A DNA stretch of 64,000 nucleotides, taken from the NCBI RefSeq assembly GCF_014529985.1, contig NZ_JACVMU010000001.1:537901-601900 (forward strand). The letters are read 5' to 3'. The translations under genes were made by a program, and so were the position numbers. The notes under the pieces are model-generated. The model was not told the origin of the DNA and searched no databases. It worked only from the letters and a program-made list of their open reading frames with translations. This stretch comes from Leucobacter sp. cx-42. GTDB lineage: Bacteria; Actinomycetota; Actinomycetes; Actinomycetales; Microbacteriaceae. This document shows positions 9,630-17,585 of this stretch, piece after piece. Positions within the stretch are counted from its first letter, which is position 1; every line of letters begins with the position of its first letter.

Positions 9630-9670
9630 CGGGACGACGGTCAAGTACCCCGACAGCGACAAGACTTGCC
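9630..9670 (+). promoter_or_regulatory. Guanidine-III (ykkC-III) riboswitch
   Basis: The 41-nt stretch follows the known guanidine-III aptamer layout closely: CGGGACGA, then a strand GGTCAAGTACCCCG, then CAGCGACAAGACTTG. CGGG pairs with CCCG, and TCAAGT pairs with ACTTG to make the pseudoknot, with the conserved ACGA and GACAAGAC segments between. It resembles the crystallised Thermobifida fusca aptamer as I recall it. The AGGAGG ribosome-binding site follows 2 nt after the aptamer, so guanidinium binding probably exposes it and switches on translation of the SMR gene at 9684. Confidence 0.88.
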
Positions 9671-9683
9671 ACAGGAGGTAAGC

Positions 9684-10034
9684 GTGCTCGCTTGGATCAT
9701 TCTCATCATTTCTGGCGCCTTCGAGGCCGTCTGGGCTACCGCTCTCGGCAAGTCCGAGGGCTTTACGAAGCTCTGGCCGTCGGTTGTCTTCGGCGTCGCT
9801 GTGGTCATCAGCATGGGCGGTCTTGCCTTTGCGCTGCGTGAGATTCCGACCGGTACCGGCTATGCGGTATGGGTCGCTATTGGCGCATCGCTGACGGTAA
9901 TTTACGGCATGATCACCGGTGCTGAGCAGGCAAGCCTGCTCAAGATTCTGCTGCTGCTCGGCATCGTGGCGTGCGTGATCGGTCTGAAGCTCGTGAGCGA
10001 TCACGAGTCGGCCGCAGCGCTGCCGATGGTCTAA
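9684..10034 (+). CDS. gdx: SMR-family guanidinium exporter (Gdx/SugE type)
   Basis: A 116-aa small multidrug resistance protein with four membrane helices; it works as a proton-coupled antiporter dimer in the cytoplasmic membrane. The essential acidic residue is the Glu in ISGAFEAVWA of helix 1, and the GTGYAVWVAIG motif of helices 2-3 is of the SugE/Gdx subtype. The guanidine-III riboswitch just upstream points to guanidinium export rather than general drug efflux. The GTG at 9684 has AGGAGG at 9673-9678; the TTG at 9666 would lie inside the aptamer. Its stop codon overlaps that of tmk on the other strand by 4 bp. Confidence 0.93.
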   Translation: MLAWIILIISGAFEAVWATALGKSEGFTKLWPSVVFGVAVVISMGGLAFALREIPTGTGYAVWVAIGASLTVIYGMITGAEQASLLKILLLLGIVACVIGLKLVSDHESAAALPMV

Positions 10035-10678
10035 TTGCCGCTGACTGAGTCGTCGAGCAAACTCGCGACGCGGGCGCGGATCTCCTGCTGCAATTCCTCA
10101 ATCGACCGTGATGCGTCGAGCTTGAGGAAGCGGCTGGGATCCGCGTCTGCCTGCGCACGGAAGGCAGCGCGCACGGCCTCGTGGAACTCGATGGCTTCGG
10201 CCTCGAGGCGATCCGCCGCTCCCCCGCGCTCACGGCGGCGCTCAGCCGCAGTCTCAGCGTCGATGTCGAGAAGTACGGTCAGCTCGGGCCACAGCCCGAC
10301 GGCTGCCCACTCGCTGATGCGGCGGACGTCTTCGACGTCGAGCACGCGGCCAGCGCCCTGGTACGCGAGCGAGGAATCGATGTAGCGATCCTGCACGACG
10401 GCAGCCCCACGGGCAATGGCAGGCCGGACAACCTGGGCGACGTGCTGTGCGCGATCCGCCGCATAGAGCAACGCCTCAGCGCGCGGATCGATCTCACCAA
10501 TCTCGTCCCCACCGTGCAGGAGGAGACGGCGTACCTCGGCGCCGAGCGGCGTCGCGCCCGGCTCGAAGGTGCGCACGACCTCCTGGCCGCGCTCGGTGAG
10601 CCACTCCTCGAGGAGGCGAACCTGCGTGGTCTTACCCGCGCCGTCGCCGCCCTCGAAGGTGATGAATACTCCGCGCAC
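10031..10678 (-). CDS. tmk: Thymidylate kinase
   Basis: Phosphorylates dTMP to dTDP with ATP for DNA synthesis. The P-loop FEGGDGAGKTTQ sits at residues 8-19, the DRYIDSSLAYQG motif (DR-Y/H) is in the middle, and the arginine-rich lid RRRERGGAADRLE follows. Length (215 aa) is normal. It lies 12 bp downstream of topA, so the two are probably one operon; this topA-tmk order is standard in actinobacteria, where holB usually follows, but here a convergent gdx unit takes that place. Confidence 0.95.
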   Translation of the reverse strand: MRGVFITFEGGDGAGKTTQVRLLEEWLTERGQEVVRTFEPGATPLGAEVRRLLLHGGDEIGEIDPRAEALLYAADRAQHVAQVVRPAIARGAAVVQDRYIDSSLAYQGAGRVLDVEDVRRISEWAAVGLWPELTVLLDIDAETAAERRRERGGAADRLEAEAIEFHEAVRAAFRAQADADPSRFLKLDASRSIEELQQEIRARVASLLDDSVSGN

Positions 10679-10690
10679 TCTGCCGGTGCC

Positions 10691-13504
10691 TTACTCTGCT
10701 GCGGCTGCCTCGGCAGCCTTCTTCGCAGCGTTTGCCTTGCGGGTCTCTGCTGCCTTCTTCGCAGCAGCGGATCGCGCAGGGTCAACGGCCTTCTTGGCCG
10801 CGCCGGTCTTCGCTGCAGCGGTCTTCTTCGCGGCAGGCTTCTTGGCAGCAGCCTTCTTCGCGGGCGCCTTCTTCTTCGCGGGGCCCTTGGCTCGCTTGAT
10901 CGCGAGCAGCTCGGCCGCGCGTTCGAAGGTGATGTCCTCAACGCTGTCGCCGCGGGGAATCGTCGCGTTGGTCTCACCGTCGGTCACGTACGGACCGAAA
11001 CGGCCGTCCTTGACTTTGATGGGCTTGCCGCTGACGGGATCCGCCTCGAATTCCTTGAGGGCAGCCGAAGCCTTGCGAGCGCCGTACTTGGGTTGTGCGA
11101 AGAGCTCCTGTGCGCCAGCGAGATCGATCGTGAAGATCGCATCCTCGCTCGTGAGCGAACGGGTGTCGGTGCCCTTCTTGAGGTAGGGGCCGTAGCGACC
11201 GTTCTGCGCGGTGATTTCGGCGCCGGACTCCGCATCTGCACCAACCACGCGCGGCAGCTCCAGGAGCGCCACTGCGGTGTCGAGATCGACAGTCGCGGGG
11301 TCCATGCTCTTGAAGAGCGACGCGGTGCGCGGCTTCTCGCCCTTGGGCAGCTCTTCGTCGTCGTTCGGGATCTCCTGAACGTACGGTCCGAAGCGGCCGT
11401 TCTTGGCGATGATGCGCTTGCCGGTCTGAGGATGCAAGCCGACGACGCGATCCTCTGCGGGCTCAGCATCGGCGAGCTCGTGTGCCTTTGCTGGCGTGAG
11501 CTCATCTGGTGCCATACCGTCAGGAATGTTGACGCTGCGGGGCTTCAGCTCACCGTTCTCGTCAACCTCGCTCTTCTCGTCGAAGACCTCGAGGTAGGGA
11601 CCGTACTTGCCATTACGGAGCGAAATCTGGTCATCGATGCGGATCGTGTTGATCGCGCGCGCATCGATCTCACCGAGGTTGTCGACGACGCCGCGCAGAC
11701 CCGGGTGATTGTCGCTACCGAAGTAGAACTCCTTGAGCCACTGCTCACGGTCGGTCTTGCCTGCCGCGATCTCATCGAGGTCGCTCTCCATCTCAGCTGT
11801 GAAGTCGTAGTTCACGAGCTCTGAGAAGTGGTCTTCGAGGAGGCGGACCACCGAGAAAGCGATCCAGCTTGGCACGAGTGCCTGACCCTGCTTGGTCGCG
11901 TAGCCGCGGTCCATGATCGTCGAGATGATTGCCGCGTAGGTCGAAGGACGGCCAACGCCGAGCTCTTCGAGGCGCTTCGTGAGGCTTGCCTCGGTGTAGC
12001 GGGGCGGCGGGCTCGTCTGGTGGCCCTTTGCTTCGGGGTGCGCGATGCCGAGGGGCTGCCCCTCGTGCAGCTGCGGCAGCGAAATGTTCGCCTCTGCGTC
12101 GCCACGCTTTTCGTCCTTACCTTCTTCATACGCGAGCATGAAGCCGGGGAAGGTGATGACCGTGCCGCTTGCGGTGAACTCTGCGCGGGTCTGTGCACCG
12201 TTTTCTGCGAGCGAGACAGCGAGGGTCACGGTATCGGTCGAGCCCTTAGCATCGGCCATCTGGCTTGCGACGGTGCGCTTCCAGATGAGGTCGTAGAGCG
12301 CGAACTCGCCCTGGGTGAGCTTGCCCTTGAGCTCGCTCGGACGAGCGAACTTGTCGCCGGCGGGACGAATTGCTTCGTGCGCTTCCTGTGCGCCCTTCGC
12401 CTTGCCCGTGTAGACGCGGGGCTTCTCGGGAAGGGTCTGCGCACCGTACAGTTCGGCAGCCTGCGAGCGGGCTGCCGCGATTGCCTGCTGCGAGAGCGTG
12501 GGCGAATCGGTACGCATATACGTTATGTAACCGTTCTCGTACAGCGACTGCGCAAACGACATCGTCTGGCGCGAGCTGAAACGGAGCTTACGCGACGCCT
12601 CCTGCTGCAGGGTCGAAGTGGTGAACGGTGCTGCGGGACGACGCGTGTGCGGCTTCGTCTCGATCGACGCGACGGTTGCCGACGCGTTCTCGGCTGCAGC
12701 TTGCAGCGCGTTGGCGCGCGCCGAGTCGAGGCAAACAACGCCTGCGCGCTGTGCCTTCTCAGACAGCTCACCGTGGTCGGTGAAGTCGCCGCCGGTCGCT
12801 ACGCGCTTGCCGTCGAGGCGAGCGAGCTTTGCGTCGAACGGAACGCGGTCAACCGCGTCATCGCCAGGCATGAAGCGTGCGGTGAGGCTCCAGTACTCGG
12901 AGGTGACGAATGCGAGACGCTCGCGCTCACGATCAACAACGAGACGGGTTGCTGCCGACTGCACGCGGCCAGCGGAAAGCTTGGGAGCGACCTTGCGCCA
13001 CAGCACGGGCGAAATGTCGTAGCCGTAGAGACGGTCGAGAATACGACGAGTCTCCTGCGCATCGACAAGCGCGTGATCGAGGTCACGAGTGTTCGCTTTT
13101 GCCTGTTCAATTGCGTCCTTGGTGATCTCGTGGAACACCATTCGGCGCACGGGAACCTTGGGCTTCAGAACTTCAAGCAGATGCCACGCGATGGCTTCAC
13201 CCTCGCGGTCCTCATCTGTTGCGAGCCAGAGCTCGTCCGCCTCCTTCAGAGCACGCTTGAGTTCCGAGACCGTCTTCTTCTTGTTGTCGTTGACGACGTA
13301 GTACGGTGCGAAACCGTTATCGACGTCAACGGCGAACTTGCCGAAGGGCCCCTTCTTGAGCTCTGCCGGGAGCGCCGAAGGCTCAGCGAGGTCACGGACG
13401 TGACCGACCGAAGCGATGACTTCGTAGTCGTCGCCAAGATACCCACCAATGGTTTTTGCTTTGGTCGGTGACTCGACAATGACGAGTTTCTTTGTCTCCC
13501 CCAC
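10691..13504 (-). CDS. topA: DNA topoisomerase I
   Basis: Type IA topoisomerase that relaxes negative supercoils. The Toprim domain opens the protein (KLVIVESPTKAKTIGGYLG; later TDEDREGEAIAWHL with the acidic metal triad), followed by the catalytic tyrosine in GYITYMRTDSPTLS, and C-terminal repeated domains typical of actinobacterial TopA (NGRFGPYVQ, NGRYGPYLK, DGRFGPYVT). The last 70 residues are a Lys/Ala-rich tail that probably binds DNA. The GTG at 13504 is preferred: AGGAGG is 6-8 nt upstream and the product starts MGETKKLVIVES; the longer frame to 13543 adds an unrelated stretch. Resulting length is 937 aa. Confidence 0.96.
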   Translation of the reverse strand: MGETKKLVIVESPTKAKTIGGYLGDDYEVIASVGHVRDLAEPSALPAELKKGPFGKFAVDVDNGFAPYYVVNDNKKKTVSELKRALKEADELWLATDEDREGEAIAWHLLEVLKPKVPVRRMVFHEITKDAIEQAKANTRDLDHALVDAQETRRILDRLYGYDISPVLWRKVAPKLSAGRVQSAATRLVVDRERERLAFVTSEYWSLTARFMPGDDAVDRVPFDAKLARLDGKRVATGGDFTDHGELSEKAQRAGVVCLDSARANALQAAAENASATVASIETKPHTRRPAAPFTTSTLQQEASRKLRFSSRQTMSFAQSLYENGYITYMRTDSPTLSQQAIAAARSQAAELYGAQTLPEKPRVYTGKAKGAQEAHEAIRPAGDKFARPSELKGKLTQGEFALYDLIWKRTVASQMADAKGSTDTVTLAVSLAENGAQTRAEFTASGTVITFPGFMLAYEEGKDEKRGDAEANISLPQLHEGQPLGIAHPEAKGHQTSPPPRYTEASLTKRLEELGVGRPSTYAAIISTIMDRGYATKQGQALVPSWIAFSVVRLLEDHFSELVNYDFTAEMESDLDEIAAGKTDREQWLKEFYFGSDNHPGLRGVVDNLGEIDARAINTIRIDDQISLRNGKYGPYLEVFDEKSEVDENGELKPRSVNIPDGMAPDELTPAKAHELADAEPAEDRVVGLHPQTGKRIIAKNGRFGPYVQEIPNDDEELPKGEKPRTASLFKSMDPATVDLDTAVALLELPRVVGADAESGAEITAQNGRYGPYLKKGTDTRSLTSEDAIFTIDLAGAQELFAQPKYGARKASAALKEFEADPVSGKPIKVKDGRFGPYVTDGETNATIPRGDSVEDITFERAAELLAIKRAKGPAKKKAPAKKAAAKKPAAKKTAAAKTGAAKKAVDPARSAAAKKAAETRKANAAKKAAEAAAAE

Positions 13505-13944
13505 GGGAACCCTCCTGACGACGGCGGTAGGCAGTGCCTGCAAGGCTACGATACACAGCCGGGCTTACGCGACCCTTGACTGGCGTTATTCACACAAGCG
13601 CCCCAACAGTGGAGCAGGTCACACACTCTTGCATAGTACTGCTGGTGTAGCTGTGCAAAGAACTTGACCCAGTGCTTTTGCGATTCTCGGGCATTTGCGT
13701 CCAGCCAGCACTGCCAACAGAAATGCCTCATTTTGGATGGCCGGAGCGCTCCGAATCGCCGCGGGCCCCGCGAATCACTCCGCTTGGAAAGAACAAACCC
13801 GCCTCTCATCTCGAGAAGCGGGAATGTCATATTGATTTCACCATATCTGTAGCAAGATTCTCTGGCAATAAGCTCAGCCCGAATCAAGTAAGTCCGCCTG
13901 CAAACCCCGACGACCTCGCCGAACACTGCCGCGGTCCGCTACCT
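13505..13944. other. Gene-free region upstream of topA
   Basis: About 440 bp with no convincing gene. Open frames on both strands overlap one another and show no conserved motif. The stretch marks the left edge of the less strictly coded, probably acquired DNA that continues to about 42 kb. Confidence 0.4.
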
Positions 13945-14031
13945 CTATATAAATAACGGAAAAGTTACCTTGTTCACAACGTATACCGCGAGCGAGGCAC
14001 CGACGACAGCGGCCACAAGTTGGGTAACTTG
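13945..14031 (-). pseudogene. Remnant of a TadE-like pilin gene (Rv3654c family)
   Basis: A stop-to-stop fragment whose translation matches the middle and end of the intact gene at 43091-43414: VAAVVGAS here against VAAAVGAS, then VVNKVT against VVNEVT, in the same order and with the same spacing. The DNA is also clearly related (for example the shared plus-strand blocks GTTCACAACG and GAGGCACCGAC). It has no start codon and lacks the membrane helix. It is on the same strand as the intact copy and as topA. Confidence 0.75.
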
Positions 14032-14323
14032 CTACAGGGTTCGTTCTCGAGGTATCGGCGCCTGGCGGGGAATCTGAGTGCTACGGGGCCACCATTCCGT
14101 TCGGTCAGGGGTTGACCGCTTGCACCGGAGTCCTACTTCGGCCTGGATTTAGATGTCGAGCTGGCCCATTTCAATGAGTTGTAAGTCAGGATTCCGGGCA
14201 TCATCGTCGACGTGGCCATCTTGGCTTCGCTCATCAAATAGATGCGGCTGCCAGCGCCCAACGAGGTCGTCGGTGGATGGGCTATTAAGAAGCGTTAGGG
14301 TGGCGCTGGCCTAGACGTCGACT
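14032..14323. other. Non-coding region at the island's left end
   Basis: 292 bp without a supportable gene. Short stop-bounded stretches look like decayed coding DNA (for example a plus-strand frame around 14130-14180 ending AHFNEL then stop), but I cannot assign them to a family. No transposase end or tRNA was found. Confidence 0.35.
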
Positions 14324-15505
14324 TCAGCGATCGTAGGTCGTGACTCCAGTAACCTCCGGAACCTTCACCCATGCCCCTGAGGCAGCGCTTCGAACCGAGG
14401 CGTCAACCAGCTCGGATGCCGACCATCCATCCGCGACCGATGGCGCGAATTGTTCTTTCTCGATGACTGACCGAATAAACAGCGCGGCCTCAATAGTCTT
14501 CAGATCGTTGAACCCGATCCCGGGACCGGAGTTCGGTTGAAATCGGCCGAACTCCCCGAAAGTCGCATCGGCAAGCACTGTCTGGTAACCGCGCAGATCC
14601 TTTGCGATTTCCAGCTGATTCATGCGCTCAAAATTCCACCGCAGCGAACCTTCGGTCCCATACACTTCAAGAACAAATTCAGCATGGGGGCCGACACCGA
14701 CACGGGTCGATTCGAAATACCCAACAGCACCATTTTCAAATCTGGCCAGCGCGGCCGCGTAGTCCTCATTCTCCACCGCACGCATGGTCGTGGAAGCCTC
14801 TCCTTTAGCAAAGCTATTCGCTGATCCCCCGGATGGGAGCGGGCGCTCCGGGATGAAGGTCTCGGTGATCGCATTCAGTGATTCGACCCGCCCGACGACG
14901 AACTGGGCGAGATCGAAGCCGTGTGAGAGCACATCGCCCAGCACGCCGGTACCGGCGCGTTCTTTCTCGTATCTCCAGGTAAACACTTGTTGGCGGTCTG
15001 AGGCGTAACTTGTCAGCAGGCGCATCTGCACATTTGTGATCGTGCCAAGCTCACCACTTCGAACGAGGCGACGTGCTTCAGCTACCGCCGGAGCATGACG
15101 GTAGTTAAACCCCACCGCAGTAATCAAACCCGCTGCCGCGGCTCCCTGCGCGATTTCTCTGGACTGGGTTGCGCTGATCCCCATCGGCTTCTCGATCCAG
15201 AACGGCTTTCCGGCCGCAATGGCGGCGAGGGCGATCTCGTGGTGCATGAAATTTGGCGCGCAGATCGAGACGACGTCAACCTCAGGGTGTTTTAGCAACT
15301 CGCGATAGTCGGCGGTGGTGTCGCGGAAGCCGAGCGCATCAGCAGCATGGGCACGCCCTGACTCATCTGGATCCGCTGCGATTACCAATTCGGGGTAGCG
15401 TTCGAGTTCGGGGTAGAACTGTCGTGTTGCCAGATATGCCCGCGCATGGAGGCGTCCCATCCAGCCGACTGAAATCAACCCAACACCTATGCGTTCACTG
15501 CTCAC
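14324..15505 (-). CDS. Gfo/Idh/MocA-family oxidoreductase
   Basis: NAD(P)-dependent dehydrogenase for a sugar, cyclitol or related polyol, cytoplasmic. The N-terminal Rossmann fold is seen as GVGLISVGWMGRLHARAY, followed by the VDVVSICAPNFMH strand and the EKPMG motif whose lysine is catalytic in the family; the C-terminal half is the predicted alpha/beta substrate domain. Length 393 aa is usual. The start is a GTG giving MSSERIGV. It is divergent from the IlvD-like dehydratase, with the shared motif site at 15597 between them, so the two are probably co-regulated. Substrate cannot be read; inositol or a sugar is likely from the family. Confidence 0.88.
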   Translation of the reverse strand: MSSERIGVGLISVGWMGRLHARAYLATRQFYPELERYPELVIAADPDESGRAHAADALGFRDTTADYRELLKHPEVDVVSICAPNFMHHEIALAAIAAGKPFWIEKPMGISATQSREIAQGAAAAGLITAVGFNYRHAPAVAEARRLVRSGELGTITNVQMRLLTSYASDRQQVFTWRYEKERAGTGVLGDVLSHGFDLAQFVVGRVESLNAITETFIPERPLPSGGSANSFAKGEASTTMRAVENEDYAAALARFENGAVGYFESTRVGVGPHAEFVLEVYGTEGSLRWNFERMNQLEIAKDLRGYQTVLADATFGEFGRFQPNSGPGIGFNDLKTIEAALFIRSVIEKEQFAPSVADGWSASELVDASVRSAASGAWVKVPEVTGVTTYDR

Positions 15506-15596
15506 CTTTTCGACCCCTTTGTCTTCGAATCCGATGTTCCGACGTTGCTCTCGCCGCGTCTGAGGTCAGATTACGTCGGCGTCGAATGCACGCGGA

Positions 15597-15613
15597 TGTC
15601 TCATTTTGGAACA
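15597..15613. promoter_or_regulatory. Island operator motif, site 1
   Basis: TGTCTCATTTTGGAACA, an imperfect palindrome of the form TGTCCCA-N3-TGGGACA found throughout the island. It lies between the divergent Gfo/Idh gene (start 15505) and IlvD-like gene (start 15734). Confidence 0.6.
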
Positions 15614-15733
15614 GGTTTCAGTGCTCGTAGGTTGCTGTACTGAACTGCAATTGGCGACGCGATGCTGCGTTGGAGTTCACCCGCCATGTTGACTCCACAA
15701 ATGCATTTCGTCTTCTCACCGATATGAGAAGGA

Positions 15734-17506
15734 ATGAAGAACAAAATGGAAGACTCACCCAAGGCCGACCTTCGCAGTGCACGCTGGTTCGCGCCGCATG
15801 ATCTCACCGGATTCGTACATCGAACAGCGATTCAAGCCGAGGGGTTCTCCGGCTTTGCCATCAAGGATCGACCGGTTATTGGAATTGCGAATTCCTGGTC
15901 AGAACTTGTCAATTGCAACATACATTTCAAGCTTTTGGCCGACTCCGTAAAACGTGGGGTGCTGATGGCTGGTGGTCTGCCGCTCGAGTTCCCAACCATT
16001 TCTCTCGGCGAAAGCTTGATGAAGCCCTCAGCGATGCAGTTCCGCAACCTGATGGCAATGGACGTCGAAGAATCAATCCGTGCCTACCCGTTAGACGCGA
16101 TCGTTTTGCTCGGCGGCTGCGATAAAACTGTGCCAGCTCAGCTCATGGGTGCGGCGAGCGCCGATATTCCCACCATTATGCTCACCGGCGGACCCCAAGA
16201 GCCCGCGATTTTCCGAGGTAAACAGCTCGGTGTTGGAACTGACACTTGGAAGTACGCCGACGAACTCCGCGCGGGCCGGATGACACAGTCAGATTTCGAC
16301 GAGCTCGAAGCTTCAGCAAAACCCACTGCCGGGCACTGCAGCGAAATGGGTACAGCTTCAACCATGACCTCAATCACCGAAGCGCTAGGTATGTGTCTCC
16401 CGTCAACCGCAGCGATTCCTGCGGTGCATGCGCGGCGAGCTCAGGCAGCTGAAGCAACCGGGCGCCGTGCGGTTGAGATGGCACTGACCGGCGGCCCAAC
16501 GCCGCGTGAGATCCTCACCCCCGACGCATTCGACAACGCAATCACGCTGTTGATGGCGATCGGTGGTTCAACGAATGCCGTGCTCCATCTGCTCGCGCTC
16601 GCCCGCCGCGTTGGCTATGAACTCGAGCTCGATCGCTTCCACCAGATCTCCGAGCGCACACCTCGCATCGTCAACGTGCGCCCCTCTGGCGAGTACCTCG
16701 TGCAGCAGCTGTTCAATGCCGGAGGCATTGGTGCAGTGTTGAAGGAGCTATCACCATTCCTAAAGCAGGATGCGATCACGGTTACGGGAGAATCAATCTC
16801 AGCAGGTTTCGCAAACGCGCCCGACCCCGATGGCGAGGTCATCTCCAAGCTCGAGACTCCCTTCGACACTTCAGGTGGCATCGCGGTGGTGCGTGGCTCG
16901 TTGGCCCCGAATGGCGCAGTGATCAAGCGAAGTGCCGCGAGTCCAGAGTTGCTCACGCATCGCGGTCCCGCTGTCGTGTTTGACAGTATGACTGACCTCG
17001 GCAACCGAATCGACGATCCAGATCTAGAAATCACCGAAGAATCAGTACTTGTGCTCCGCAATTGCGGCCCTGTGGGAGCCCCGGGCATGCCGGAGTGGGG
17101 CATGCTTCCGATCCCGGAGAAGCTATTGAAGCGCGGCATTCGCGATGTCGTACGCATCTCAGACGCGCGTATGAGCGGTACCGCATTCGGTACTACGATT
17201 TTGCATGTCTCACCCGAGGCGGCAGCGGGCGGCCCACTAGCAGTGGTGCGCGATGGCGATCCTATTGTGCTTGATGTCGCGATGAAACGGTTGGACCTCG
17301 ACATTCCGGCTGAAGAACTCGAACGACGACTGGCAGAATTCAAGCTACCGGAGCGCAAGTACACGCGTGGCTACGGACGCCTCTTCCTTGACCATGTGAC
17401 GCAGGCAGACGAAGGGTGCGACTTCGACTTCCTGCATGCGGTTCCTGGTGAGGAACCGCAGCGTCTTCCCTTCGGACTCTTCACCGGGTGGCAGGGCGGC
17501 TGGTAG
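15734..17506 (+). CDS. IlvD/Edd-family sugar-acid dehydratase
   Basis: Fe-S cluster dehydratase that converts a 2,3-dihydroxy acid to a 2-keto-3-deoxy acid. Cluster and metal residues are visible in LLGGCDKTVPAQ, in AGHCSEMGTASTM, and in NCGPVGAPGMPEWG near the C-terminus. At 590 aa and with KPSAMQFRNLMAMDVEE and the DARMSGTAFGT segment it is closer to the sugar-acid (arabinonate/xylonate-type) dehydratases than to biosynthetic IlvD; that choice is an inference. A second ATG at 15746 could also be the start, since it has AAGGA about 12 nt upstream while 15734 has it almost touching. It is the only plus-strand gene of the island. Confidence 0.88.
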   Translation: MKNKMEDSPKADLRSARWFAPHDLTGFVHRTAIQAEGFSGFAIKDRPVIGIANSWSELVNCNIHFKLLADSVKRGVLMAGGLPLEFPTISLGESLMKPSAMQFRNLMAMDVEESIRAYPLDAIVLLGGCDKTVPAQLMGAASADIPTIMLTGGPQEPAIFRGKQLGVGTDTWKYADELRAGRMTQSDFDELEASAKPTAGHCSEMGTASTMTSITEALGMCLPSTAAIPAVHARRAQAAEATGRRAVEMALTGGPTPREILTPDAFDNAITLLMAIGGSTNAVLHLLALARRVGYELELDRFHQISERTPRIVNVRPSGEYLVQQLFNAGGIGAVLKELSPFLKQDAITVTGESISAGFANAPDPDGEVISKLETPFDTSGGIAVVRGSLAPNGAVIKRSAASPELLTHRGPAVVFDSMTDLGNRIDDPDLEITEESVLVLRNCGPVGAPGMPEWGMLPIPEKLLKRGIRDVVRISDARMSGTAFGTTILHVSPEAAAGGPLAVVRDGDPIVLDVAMKRLDLDIPAEELERRLAEFKLPERKYTRGYGRLFLDHVTQADEGCDFDFLHAVPGEEPQRLPFGLFTGWQGGW

Positions 17507-17526
17507 CGCACTTTTGTTCGCATCTC

Positions 17527-17576
17527 ACATAGCTTCGGCGCTCACGTCTTTTCAGTCGTGAGCGCCGAAGCTATGT
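17527..17576. terminator. Perfect 20-bp hairpin between convergent genes
   Basis: Positions 17527-17546 are the exact reverse complement of 17557-17576, with a 10-nt loop that contains CTTTTC. It lies 21 bp after the dehydratase stop and 10 bp after the stop of the convergent FAD enzyme, so it can serve both. Confidence 0.75.
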
Positions 17577-17585
17577 CCAGAGCCT

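Noticed and set aside
10181..13471. Two 547-codon plus-strand open frames opposite tmk and topA
   Set aside because: They are antisense shadows caused by high-GC codon bias of topA and tmk; the minus-strand products carry full family motifs while the plus-strand ones are Leu/Arg-rich with none.
13546..13926. 126-codon minus-strand frame upstream of topA
   Set aside because: Cysteine/tryptophan-rich translation without domain pattern, overlapped by equally open frames on the other strand; treated as non-coding.
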